From Skeletonema tropicum (Eukaryota > Bacillariophyta > Thalassiosirophyceae > Thalassiosirales > Thalassiosiraceae), in NCBI GenBank assembly GCA_037178625.1, contig CM074131.1:3782001-3846000 (forward strand): 64,000 nt of DNA, written 5' to 3'. Both the position numbers and the translations under genes were made by a program. How positions within the stretch are numbered: the first letter of the stretch is position 1; each line of letters begins with the position of its first letter. The notes under the pieces are model-generated. The model was not told where the DNA came from and ran no database searches. It saw only the letters and a program-made list of their open reading frames with translations. Below are positions 41,156 through 52,414 of the stretch, in pieces.

Positions 41156-42055
41156 TAGCGTAATGGAATTTCACCATTTTTGGAGGGGGTTGAAAATTGC
41201 AGGTTGAAATTTCAGAAATTTCAGAAATTTCAAGGGATTAAATTTCACTCTAGCTTATCCTGAGATAGTCGTAATACTTTGCACTCTGCAGTCAACACAT
41301 CACTCTTAAGAGAGACTGTCAGCAAGCTTCTTTCCAAGCATCTTCTTCGCATCCATGATATGACGGAGGTTTTCCTTCCCTCGAAGAAGTGCAACACCAG
41401 TTGGATCCTTCATCCTATTCCTATCCTTCACAAGAATGCTGTTCTTCAGAGGTTTGGCCCTACGCTCACAATCCATCGATCCGACAGTTCCCATAGACAT
41501 TAGAGGCATTGGCATTGGTTTTGTTGAGGGGGGAGTTCTTCATGCCACAAAGGGCGTTGGCGGCGCATGTCAAAAGCATTATTGTTGAAGATTATTGAAT
41601 TGTTGTTGTTATTGCCAGGCAAACTATGACAGCGTGGTAGACGGCAGAGTGAACAAAAAGTTGATTTGTGCACATACCCGCACCCAAAATAAGAGCCATC
41701 CGCGCCCAAAATCATCTGGTACATGCCAATGCAGGAACACGCATGTAAGCTGAATTACTACGAAGGAATAAGTAATACTGCATTGTTAGTCGCCAGCATT
41801 TTGGTGAAGAGTTACTCTCCGCTGAGTTGACAAACTCATCATCTGGATGGTGCGTGGTGTTCTTTGGGGTTTGGTGGTTGGTGGAATGAAGGGTCTTAGG
41901 TTATTTTTGTGCTACGTGTTGGTTCAGTACCATCCGTTCGCGCCAGAATTTTTGTGAAATTTCATTGTTGGCCAAAATTGGTGCAACTTTCACCCTGTAA
42001 ATTTCACGAAAGTTGCAGTAGTGAAATTTCACCCTTTTGAAATTCCATTACGCTA
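41156..42055. mobile_element. hAT-like non-autonomous transposon, 900 bp
   Basis: Ends are a perfect 18-bp inverted pair (TAGCGTAATGGAATTTCA and complement). The element is flanked by GTTCCAGG at 41148-41155 and again at 42056-42063, an 8-bp target duplication. Unit 3 of the array (45700-45707) shows the same site empty. 8-bp duplications and a terminal TAGNG fit the hAT superfamily. Inside, the minus strand keeps the C-terminal end of a coding region (41306-41400: MKDPTGVALLRGKENLRHIM, DAKKMLGKKLADSLS) and a first-exon scrap, so it is an internal-deletion derivative. Confidence 0.85.
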
Positions 42056-42165
42056 GTTCCAGGAACTATGGTGATGGACAGACTGATAGTTCCTGGAACT
42101 TTGGCATCCTTCTCCCAAAAAATGCCAGAATTCGCGCGCAGCGCGATAGTTCCCGGAACTCGGAA

Positions 42166-42208
42166 GGAGGGGGGAGGGGGAAAGAAGAGAGAGAGAGAGA
42201 GGAAAGGG
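42166..42208 (+). repeat. polypurine GA-rich microsatellite of the array unit
   Basis: GGAGGGGGGAGGGGGAAAGAAGAGAGAGAG run, repeated in each unit (43983-, 45807-). Next to it are several short palindromes of the form GTTCCnGGAAC (45700-45710, 45732-45742, 45792-45802 in unit 3). Confidence 0.8.
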
Positions 42209-42253
42209 AAATAAATAAGACGATGAGAAGCCGCTATCCCCTCCATGACATGA

Positions 42254-43650
42254 AAGCTACCGCTATGTTTTTAGCAGAATTTTCAACACCACAGCCGGCC
42301 ACTACCTTGACATAAATGTGTTTATGATTCTGCGACACTGTCGCCGCAACATTAAGGTTGGCCACTTGCTTGATATGCTACCAGAAATCGTGCGCAATTA
42401 CTCCTTCCCCATATCATATGCCGACTATGCCGCTGCTACACCTTTTGCATCATCAGCATCTTCTCTTCAAATAATAATGGCCAACAAAACCAACGAAGGC
42501 AAGTCCCAGAACTTTTTGGACATTCGGCAAGTACTGTACAGCAAAATAACTTCGCTGCACGCTTTGTCGTAGCCGGTTGATTTGACTGATGAAGAATTCG
42601 AGGGAGATAACTTGGCAAATTATATGTAACTTTTGCCACTGGGGGTACTCCAGTACCAAAAATTTCAACGTAGACTTGGAAGGCCGAGATAATAACAAGT
42701 GCCTTGGGGCTGACTCAAAGTTACAGTACATCGGAAAACATTTAGACGATCTCCGTCGCAACATAGTGCCCCAACACTCCGACTTCAATGGACTGAGAGA
42801 CAGAGAGGTTCCCGAATGGTGGAATGAATTGAGAAAATGCTACACGGATGCGGCTAATCATTTTCAGGCCAAGCACCCGGGAGACGAAGTGTTTGGTCAC
42901 CCTGATGTCATCCCATTGTACCGTGGGCTCCAGTGTCGGCACCTGCGACAACTGCAGCACTTGCGGAACAATCACCTGCAGTGGTAAATGTAAATCCATC
43001 TTCCTCAACTAATGCGGCACGTCCAATCATGGTGCCTACAAATTCTAATGTCACTAGGTCAACAACAGCAAATGATTCTAATGTCAATACGTCGACAACA
43101 GCAACGCCTTCGTCTCCAAGAGATATTCCAATACAGTGAACAAACTTTGCTGAGTCAGCAAGTGACAAGGTCAAGCCTTTCTTGATGTGTCATTGGACTG
43201 GTGTGATTCGTGTCTTGTTGAGCCAGGAAAGAAGCTTCGAAAATACTGCAATCCCTGCAGCATTACTTGTGAAGATTTATTGCGTATTGCCTAAAAGTTG
43301 ATTTTTGTTGCGACTCGGCTGATGTTGATATCGTCGCCACATACAAAAAAGCTAGTAGGTCACAGAAAGTTCTGGCTTTAAATGCTGCTGTGAGGACTGA
43401 AGATGCAATCTATCATAAGGTGTTTGACTTCGAAGAAAGAACACAAGAAGAAGTCACTAAATTGCCGGGAAGTAGAGTCCTGGGCTTGGCAAAGCGTATC
43501 AAAATATACAAAAATCTAATCAAGAATACAACTAAGGCTATTGTCCGCAATAGAACATCAACCGTACCATCGATGGAAGTGTAGGAATTGAAGTTGCTTG
43601 AAAGGAGCGGAGATGACCCCTCTCCCGCAACTGCGACAGTGGAGTCTCAA
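42254..43650 (+). pseudogene. coding remnants of one array unit (repeated at 44071-45467 and 48824-50173)
   Basis: Plus-strand protein-like pieces occur in succession but in different frames. 42318-42572 reads RRNIKVGHLLDMLPEIVRNY. 42589-42987 reads LEGRDNNKCLGADSKLQYIG and REVPEWWNELRKCYTDAANH. 42933-43139 is Thr/Ser/Asn-rich. 43196-43300 is a zinc-ribbon-like WCDSCLVEPGKKLRKYCNPC. 43340-43584 reads YHKVFDFEERTQEEVTKLPG and LAKRIKIYKNLIKNTTKA. The last piece is similar to the minus-strand ORF at 55169-55462 inside another transposon (KLFEFENTTYEIAQPS, GDRLRTYRNEIKEVL). All units share the same stops and frame changes, so either they are introns or the sequence was already broken before it multiplied. 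Confidence 0.5.
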
Positions 43651-45943
43651 ATCCAAGAGGAAGAATCCTGCTGACGCAGCAACAGCTGGTACTGTAGGAG
43701 ATGGTTCAGCTATGGTACTTTAGAGGGTGTACTGCAGGAGGGTTGTAACAAAGTATTGTATAAGTTTTGCAGCGCAGTCCTCGGACAGCGGAGGAAAGGC
43801 ATCCGCCAACGCTGTTGGTAGGTAGATATTTATAAGTATGAAGTCGTATAACTATTATTTTCTGCTATCTACTCCCGGAACTGTATGGTGATGGACAGAC
43901 TGATAGTTCCTGGAACTTTGGCATCCTTCTCCCAAAAAATGCCAGAATTCGCGCGCAGCGCGATAGTTCCCGGAACTCGGAAGGAGGGGGGAGGGGGAAA
44001 GAAGAGAGAGAGAGAGAGGAAAGGGAAATAAATAAGACGATGAGAAGCCGCTATCCCCTCCATGACATGAAAGCTACCGCTATGTTTTTAGCAGAATTTT
44101 CAACACCACAGCCGGCCACTACCTTGACATAAATGTGTTTATGATTCTGCGACACTGTCGCCGCAACATTAAGGTTGGCCACTTGCTTGATATGCTACCA
44201 GAAATCGTGCGCAATTACTCCTTCCCCATATCATATGCCGACTATGCCGCTGCTACACCTTTTGCATCATCAGCATCTTCTCTTCAAATAATAATGGCCA
44301 ACAAAACCAACGAAGGCAAGTCCCAGAACTTTTTGGACATTCGGCAAGTACTGTACAGCAAAATAACTTCGCTGCACGCTTTGTCGTAGCCGGTTGATTT
44401 GACTGATGAAGAATTCGAGGGAGATAACTTGGCAAATTATATGTAACTTTTGCCACTGGGGGTACTCCAGTACCAAAAATTTCAACGTAGACTTGGAAGG
44501 CCGAGATAATAACAAGTGCCTTGGGGCTGACTCAAAGTTACAGTACATCGGAAAACATTTAGACGATCTCCGTCGCAACATAGTGCCCCAACACTCCGAC
44601 TTCAATGGACTGAGAGACAGAGAGGTTCCCGAATGGTGGAATGAATTGAGAAAATGCTACACGGATGCGGCTAATCATTTTCAGGCCAAGCACCCGGGAG
44701 ACGAAGTGTTTGGTCACCCTGATGTCATCCCATTGTACCGTGGGCTCCAGTGTCGGCACCTGCGACAACTGCAGCACTTGCGGAACAATCACCTGCAGTG
44801 GTAAATGTAAATCCATCTTCCTCAACTAATGCGGCACGTCCAATCATGGTGCCTACAAATTCTAATGTCACTAGGTCAACAACAGCAAATGATTCTAATG
44901 TCAATACGTCGACAACAGCAACGCCTTCGTCTCCAAGAGATATTCCAATACAGTGAACAAACTTTGCTGAGTCAGCAAGTGACAAGGTCAAGCCTTTCTT
45001 GATGTGTCATTGGACTGGTGTGATTCGTGTCTTGTTGAGCCAGGAAAGAAGCTTCGAAAATACTGCAATCCCTGCAGCATTACTTGTGAAGATTTATTGC
45101 GTATTGCCTAAAAGTTGATTTTTGTTGCGACTCGGCTGATGTTGATATCGTCGCCACATACAAAAAAGCTAGTAGGTCACAGAAAGTTCTGGCTTTAAAT
45201 GCTGCTGTGAGGACTGAAGATGCAATCTATCATAAGGTGTTTGACTTCGAAGAAAGAACACAAGAAGAAGTCACTAAATTGCCGGGAAGTAGAGTCCTGG
45301 GCTTGGCAAAGCGTATCAAAATATACAAAAATCTAATCAAGAATACAACTAAGGCTATTGTCCGCAATAGAACATCAACCGTACCATCGATGGAAGTGTA
45401 GGAATTGAAGTTGCTTGAAAGGAGCGGAGATGACCCCTCTCCCGCAACTGCGACAGTGGAGTCTCAAATCCAAGAGGAAGAATCCTGCTGACGCAGCAAC
45501 AGCTGGTACTGTAGGAGATGGTTCAGCTATGGTACTTTAGAGGGCGTACTGCAGGAGGGTTGTAACAAAGTATTGTATAAGTTTTGCAGCGCAGTCCTCG
45601 GACAGCGGAGGAAAGGCATCCGCCAACGCTGTTGGTAGGTAGATATTTATAAGTATGTAGTCGTATAACTATTATTTTCTGCTATCTACTCCCGGAACTG
45701 TTCCAGGAACTATGGTGATGGACAGACTGATAGTTCCTGGAACTTTGGCATCCTTCTCCCAAAAAATGCCAGAATTCGCGCGCAGCGCGATAGTTCCCGG
45801 AACTCGGAAGGAGGGGGGAGGGGGAAAGAAGAGAGAGAGAGAGAGGAAAGGGAAATAAATAAGACGATGAGAAGCCGCTATCCCCTCCATGACATGAAAG
45901 CTACCGCTATGTTTTTAGCAGAATTTTCAACACCACAGCCGGC

Positions 45944-46172
45944 TGCCGTGGTACAGTAAGTACAGGCATAGTATGGTACTTATGTATCGACCTCTTTAGG
46001 TAATATGTGGTCATTACAATTACGATTACGATTACAATGACCTCGCCTTATTCCCGAGTCCTCAATCAAGATAACAACCATGAAGAAGTCCAGTAGTAGT
46101 AACACTCACAATTATTAATATTGTCAATCGAGCATAGACTCCCTCTAGAACTGAATTCAGCTAACCTGGTCA
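45944..46172 (+). repeat. 5' LTR of copy 2
   Basis: 229 bp, apparently identical to the 3' LTR at 48589-48817. The U3 part contains an imperfect palindrome GGTCATT...AATGACC around ATTACGATTACGATTAC. Confidence 0.9.
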
Positions 46173-48588
46173 TTGATAATTATCAGCACCGAAACACATC
46201 GTTCCTTCGATCACTGTTAGAGAAAAGACAAATAACGAGTCTCCCAAAAGCTACACGTTCTACCGTCACAAAAAGGAAGAATGAAACCGACTTCAAAATC
46301 ATCGTCTATGGCAAGCAGTAACTCAACCTTATCTACAGTCAGCTGTCTCCACCACAGCATCTTGAGGTCCAGATAGAAATTGGCTCCTCCTTCGTTTAGC
46401 GGCCTTCCAAGGAATGGTAATGGTCAATGGCTCTTTCAGCCTTCAGAATATTATTTTGCTCACATGCTCAATGCTCACAAAGAAATATCTAACCACCTCA
46501 CAAAGAAACATCTAACAAGGGGGCACCCATCAAACTGCACTATCTAACACGGGGGCACCCATCAAATTGCAAGTTATATATTCAAAATCCAGCAAGAGAT
46601 CTGGTGCGGAAAAAGGATCCGCTGTGGCAATCCAGAGTGAACCACATCGTTGTGAAATCCAGGCGTCCCTTGGCTCAACGCATAACCGTGACCTCTGCCA
46701 AAATGAGCACGTCATTTGATTTTATTACCACAAGGTCCTTTTACGAGCAATGCTAACACTAACAATGCTAACGCTAACCCAGCAAATTGGAATCTCACTA
46801 GCAACACTACAGTTTATGACCCAGAAGGTCTTTCATGAGCATCACTAACAATATTGTTATGACCCAAAGGTCTTTATTCCTTTTCAAACGATTATCTACA
46901 GGCGATCCATGCGTCGCACTACCACAAGCATTCGAGTTGAATATTGCACAAGATGTGCACATTGCGAAGCCAAGTGAAATGGCTCACAGAGAGAATCCAG
47001 CGGACAATTCCGACACCATCATTATTATTTGCAAGTTTTATTTATGGAGGGTTTTTGAAAGTGAAATGAGTTATCTTTAATTATCCGAGAGCGGAGAGGG
47101 GCAGGATGAACTGTCCTTTAGTCCAGTTCAATTTCATACAAAAGCGGACATTGCGGACATTGCGTAGACTTACGCTCCTACTTGGCAAGATGAATTATGC
47201 TACAGTTGCAGATCAAGAGTATCTTATTGAAGCGGATCAAGAGTATCTTATTGAAATTGCAGAGTCAGAAGAAGTTCTCATCCAATCGATTACTGGGGCA
47301 GTATCAGTATCTTTATCAATCTTCAACACCGATCAATATAATCGAAGGCCCTGACTCACGGCTGGTGCCAATGAAAGATCCATCCCACTTGCAATGGTTA
47401 TTGTACAAGTTCTCCTATTCAAGGCAAGGGTTCTGTTCGTTACGCGCTACAAGACGCTGGTTCTAATATCAGCCATCATTCCCGAAGATACCAAGGCTGA
47501 TCAAGTGCAAAAACGCAAGAAGCATGTCAGCACAGCAGCTGATCTACTAGTCTCCATTGGAAAATTGACAATAAATGATCCCGTCTCTCCGAGTTCGATA
47601 GAAATGCAGTTATTGAAATACAGCAGCTCCAAGACTTTTCCGCCGATCGTTGATTCGACCTCAATCTAGGAATAGATTTAGTTACCATGACATTTACAAT
47701 TGGGATTCTGATTCTCATGCCAATATTGCACGCAACCAGAAGACAACGGTATAGTCCACCGAATGCATCTCATTATTGGAAATTCTTTGCATGCACTTTT
47801 AAAAGAAATCTATGTCAAAACCAGTGAAAACTCACAGTTTATGTATTTTCAAGCCTTACCTCAGTTCATTACAACGGCTCAGAGTCAAGACGCCCATGTG
47901 GCTTCAGGTAAAATTCTTATACGCAACTTCAATGTGGCACTCAATATTCAAACGACGACAACTTCATGTCTTCAAGGATGCTAATACAGCAATTGCGAAA
48001 CGCTCAGCCTACGACTAAAGTTGGCACTCAAGTTCTCAAGAAGATTTACGCGATTACATCGTCTTCCGGCCTTCTAGTGTCAAAACAGTCCTTCAAGCTC
48101 TAACTTCTTTACGAGGCGCTGGCCAAGTTTGCTAGCGATGATGAGTTTCCTTCCAAGCACAAATACAATTATTCCAGATCTGAGAGGGGGCAGGATGAAC
48201 TTTCCTCTACTCCAGTTCAAACAAGCTACAAGTACAGAGCATTTTCAATTTATCAAAAATCAATTCAATATCTTTTCAGGTATCTAGAAGTCAAGTTCCA
48301 TTTTACAAAACATCCATTTTACAAACGATAGACCGAAAGTGTGGTCGACAAGTGAATCAACAAGCAAAGTTAGAGCAACAACCTTGAGATAGAATCATAG
48401 TAGAAGCAGCAGCGTTAGAGAAAAGCAGCAAGCAGAGAGTAGATAGAGAGAATTACAGAGAGAGAAAGAGAATGGCGCACCCCCTGACATGAGCAGGTTT
48501 CGTGGTTATGGGTTCCACATTAAAAAAAGTAGTTCGTCTACACGCCAAGCAGAATAGTCAAAACAGAGCTCGATCCATGGGGCAGCAA

Positions 48589-48817
48589 TGCCGTGGTACA
48601 GTAAGTACAGGCATAGTATGGTACTTATGTATCGACCTCTTTAGGTAATATGTGGTCATTACAATTACGATTACGATTACAATGACCTCGCCTTATTCCC
48701 GAGTCCTCAATCAAGATAACAACCATGAAGAAGTCCAGTAGTAGTAACACTCACAATTATTAATATTGTCAATCGAGCATAGACTCCCTCTAGAACTGAA
48801 TTCAGCTAACCTGGTCA
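48589..48817 (+). repeat. 3' LTR of copy 2
   Basis: Same length and, by eye, same sequence as the 5' LTR, which implies a young insertion. Preceded by the purine-rich CCATGGGGCAGCAA. Confidence 0.9.
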
Positions 48818-50417
48818 CCGGCCACTACCTTGACATAAATGTGTTTATGATTCTGCGACACTGTCGCCGCAACATTAAGGTTGGCCACTTGCTTGATATG
48901 CTACCAGAAATCGTGCGCAATTACTCCTTCCCCATATCATATGCCGACTATGCCGCTGCTACACCTTTTGCATCATCAGCATCTTCTCTTCAAATAATAA
49001 TGGCCAACAAAACCAACGAAGGCAAGTCCCAGAACTTTTTGGACATTCGGCAAGTACTGTACAGCAAAATAACTCCGCCGCACGCTTTGTCGTAGCCGGT
49101 TGATTTGACTGATGAAGAATTCGAGGGAGATAACTTGGCAAATTATATGTAACTTTTGCCACTGGGGGTACTCCAGTACCAAAAATTTCAACGTAGACTT
49201 GGAAGGCCGAGATAATAACAAGTGCCTTGGGGCTGACTCAAAGTTACAGTACATCGGAAAACATTTAGACGATCTCCGTCGCAACATAGTGCCCCAACAC
49301 TCCGACTTCAATGGACTGAGAGACAGAGAGGTTCCCGAATGGTGGAATGAATTGAGAAAATGCTACACGGATGCGGCTAATCATTTTCAGGCCAAGCACC
49401 CGGGAGACGAAGTGTTTGGTCACCCTGATGTCATCCCATTGTACCGTGGGCTCCAGTGTCGGCACCTGCGACAACTGCAGCACTTGCGGAACAATCACCT
49501 GCAGTGGTAAATGTAAATCCATCTTCCTCAACTAATGCGGCACGTCCAATCATGGTGCCTACAAATTCTAATGTCACTAGGTCAACAACAGCAAATGATT
49601 CTAATGTCAATACGTCGACAACAGCAACGCCTTCGTCTCCAAGAGATATTCCAATACAGTGAACAAACTTTGCTGAGTCAGCAAGTGACAAGGTCAAGCC
49701 TTTCTTGATGTGTCATTGGACTGGTGTGATTCGTGTCTTGTTGAGCCAGGAAAGAAGCTTCGAAAATACTGCAATCCCTGCAGCATTACTTGTGAAGATT
49801 TATTGCGTATTGCCTAAAAGTTGATTTTTGTTGCGACTCGGCTGATGTTGATATCGTCGCCACATACAAAAAAGCTAGTAGGTCACAGAAAGTTCTGGCT
49901 TTAAATGCTGCTGTGAGGACTGAAGATGCAATCTATCATAAGGTGTTTGACTTCGAAGAAAGAACACAAGAAGAAGTCACTAAATTGCCGGGAAGTAGAG
50001 TCCTGGGCTTGGCAAAGCGTATCAAAATATACAAAAATCTAATCAAGAATACAACTAAGGCTATTGTCCGCAATAGAACATCAACCGTACCATCGATGGA
50101 AGTGTAGGAATTGAAGTTGCTTGAAAGGAGCGGAGATGACCCCTCTCCCGCAACTGCGACAGTGGAGTCTCAAATCCAAGAGGAAGAATCCTGCTGACGC
50201 AGCAACAGCTGGTACTGTAGGAGATGGTTCAGCTATGGTACTTTAGAGGGCGTACTGCAGGAGGGTTGTAACAAAGTATTGTATAAGTTTTGCAGCGCAG
50301 TCCTCGGACAGCGGAGGAAAGGCATCCGCCAACGCTGTTGGTAGGTAGATATTTATAAGTATGTAGTCGTACGTATAACTATTATTTTCTGCTATCTACT
50401 CCCGGAACTGTTCCAGG

Positions 50418-51446
50418 TAGCGTAATGGAATTTCACCATTTTTGGAGGGGGTTGAAAATTGCAGGTTGAAATTTCAGAAATTTCAGAAATTTCAAGGGAT
50501 TAAATTTCACTCTAGCTTATCCTGAGATAGTCGTAATACTTTGCACTCTGCAGTCAACACATCACTCTAAGAGAGACTGTCAGCAAGCTTCTTTCCAAGC
50601 ATCTTCTTCGCATCCATGATATGACGGAGGTTTTCCTTCCCTCGAAGAAGTGCAACACCAGTTGGATCCTTCATCCTATTCCGACAGCAGCGACGGCAGC
50701 ATCGGCAGTTGGGGCCGCAGCGGTGAGCTTGTGTTGGACACAGTGAAGACACATGAGAGCGGTATGGGAGTTGGCAAGTGTTTTTGCATGATCATTAAGA
50801 TCCCCTGCAGGGTTTTTGTAGGATGGGTTGCCCACAATTTCCTCACAGTAGAGTTTACCGCAAAGGGCACCATGAATTGGTCCTTCACACATCATGCACT
50901 GATGATCAGCCGGGTTGTTGAGGGGGGAGTTCTTCATGCCACAAAGGGCGTTGGCGGCGCATGTTAAAAGCATTATTGTTGAAGATTATTGAATTGTTGT
51001 TGTTATTGCCAGGCAAACTATGACAGCGTGGTAGACGGCAGAGTGAACAAAAAGTTGATTTGTGCACATACCCGCACCCAAAATAAGAGCCATCCGCGCC
51101 CAAAATCATCTGGTACATGCCAATGCAGGAACACGCATGTAAGCTGAATTACTACGAAGGAATAAGTAATACTGCATTGTTAGTCGCCAGCATTTTGGTG
51201 AAGAGTTACTCTCCGCTGAGTTGACAAACTCATCATCTGGATGGTGCGTGGTGTTCTTTGGGGTTTGGTGGTTGGTGGAATGAAGGGTCTTAGGTTATTT
51301 TTGTGCTACGTGTTGGTTCAGTACCATCCGTTCGCGCCAGAATTTTTGTGAAATTTCATTGTTGGCCAAAATTGGTGCAACTTTCACCCTGTAAATTTCA
51401 CGAAAGTTGCAGTAGTGAAATTTCACCCTTTTGAAATTCCATTACG
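50418..51446. mobile_element. second hAT-like copy at the same target site, right end trimmed
   Basis: It begins TAGCGTAATGGAATTTCA after GTTCCAGG (50410-50417). It ends TGAAATTCCATTACG at 51446, missing the last three bases, and runs into ACTTTGGCATCC of the array unit with about 40 bp of the unit lost. Its internal part differs from the copy at 41156: it keeps a stretch (50690-50970, minus strand) coding for a Cys/His-rich domain, MLLTCAANALCGMKNSPLNN then HQCMMCEGPIHGALCGKLYC and LMCLHCVQHK, instead of the piece at 41420-41520. Confidence 0.8.
50671..50973 (-). CDS. Cys/His-rich N-terminal domain of the hAT-like element's gene (fragment)
   Basis: 100-aa frame with C-x5-C ... C-x2-C ... 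H-x3-C ... C-x2-C spacing (CAANALCGM; CMMCEGPIHGALCG; LMCLHC). It looks like a DNA-binding zinc domain of the kind found at the start of transposases. It is followed at once by the C-terminal piece MKDPTGVALLRGKENLRHIM in another register, so the central catalytic part has been deleted. Confidence 0.45.
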   Translation of the reverse strand: MLLTCAANALCGMKNSPLNNPADHQCMMCEGPIHGALCGKLYCEEIVGNPSYKNPAGDLNDHAKTLANSHTALMCLHCVQHKLTAAAPTADAAVAAVGIG

Positions 51447-51493
51447 GACTTTGGCATCCTTCTCCCAAAAAAAGCCATCTGCCCATCTGCCTT

Positions 51494-52210
51494 AAAGAGG
51501 GCATGGTTAGCTTGTACTTACGTACTTTTGCTCTTACCTACCAAGGTTGGGAGGTGGCGCGCACGCTGCGCGGGTTGGCGGCAAGTTTTGCATGTCTAAG
51601 TATCTCTTTGTCGGTGGCAAATTTCAACGTACACTGTTACCGTCGTGCCAACTGTCTGTATTACACCCTCCTCAGCTAGCGGTCGCTTTTTGGGATCTTA
51701 CATCGTGCCAACCAATCATTGATGGTACAGCATTACGAGAAGTGTATTTTGTGAGGGCTTCGCCCGAACTGTGATTATTTTTTGATTACACTTACACGTC
51801 GTGCCAACTGTCTGGATACGCCCTTTTCAGCGGTCGCTTTTTGGGATCTTACATCGTGCCAACCAATCATTGACGGTACAGCACTACGAGAAGTGTATTT
51901 TGTGAGGGCTTCGCCCGAACTGTGATTATTTTTGATTACACTTACACGTCGTGCCAACTGTCTGGATTACACCCTCCTCAGCGGTCGCTTTTTGGGATCT
52001 TACATCGTGCCAACCAATCATTGACGGCGCAGCATTACGAGAAGTGTATTTTGTGAGGGCTCTAATTATCTGATGCCCGAAGAGGGCATGGTAGCTTGTT
52101 ACTTACCTACGTACTTTTGCTCTTACATACCTACCATGGTGGGAGGTGGCGGCAGGGGGGCTCGGCACGCACGAGCGCGGTAGTTTTGTTGGCGGTAAGT
52201 TTGGAAGTTG
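51494..52210. repeat. direct-repeat-flanked cluster with three tandem units of about 150 bp
   Basis: Tandem units start at 51641, 51797 and 51947 (CGTCGTGCCAACTGTCTG), with periods of 156 and 150 bp; the third ends near 52067. On each side lies a related stretch (AGAGGGCATGGTTAGCTTGT at 51494 and AGAGGGCATGGTAGCTTGTT at 52082), continuing through TACTTTTGCTCTTAC to GGGAGGTGGCG. No ORF of note. Confidence 0.85.
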
Positions 52211-52414
52211 TTGCGTTTGAGAGGTGTGTTGTGTCTCTTTGTCTAACTCGCTCGCTCTCACTCGTCACTCGTCGACAAGATCAAACACACCGTCGAACGA
52301 AACATTGATATCATCCCCGCATAACGTCACGAGGTATCGAATGATCTTGATGCACCCATTGAAAAAGTCACTGCAGAATTCTCTTCCATTCGCTCTGATG
52401 GTAACAATTGCTGT

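Larger units (their letters stand above)
45944..48817 (+). mobile_element. non-autonomous LTR retrotransposon (copy 2, 2.87 kb)
   Basis: LTRs of 229 bp (45944-46172 and 48589-48817) begin TG and end CA. The target duplication is CCGGC at 45939-45943 and 48818-48822; the intact array units show a single CCGGC here. Same family as 4619-8318 (shared LTR ends, same first internal bases TTGATAATTATCAGCACC, same ATGGGGCAGCAA before the 3' LTR). The internal 2.4 kb has only short frames, for example 47106-47354 with the direct peptide repeat DQEYLIEA/DQEYLIEI. No RT, integrase or protease. Mobilised in trans if at all. Confidence 0.9.
40282..51475. repeat. tandem array of a unit of about 1.82 kb with nested insertions
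   Basis: Units start at 40282, 43023, 44840 and 49546 (same text, CCAATCATGGTGCCTAC). After removing the hAT-like insertion (900 bp plus duplication) from unit 1 and the LTR element (2874 bp plus duplication) from unit 3, the periods are 1833, 1817 and 1827 bp. Units are almost identical. The small length changes are an AGCAAT insertion in unit 1 (near 40810) and a 10-bp loss in unit 2 (at 43882). Unit 4 is cut off by the second hAT-like copy. Each unit holds the same set of broken frames, described separately. Confidence 0.9.

Noticed and set aside
40282..51475. CRISPR-like or satellite array
   Set aside because: The unit is about 1.82 kb with protein-like content and nested transposons; it is a segmental tandem duplication, not a CRISPR array or short satellite.
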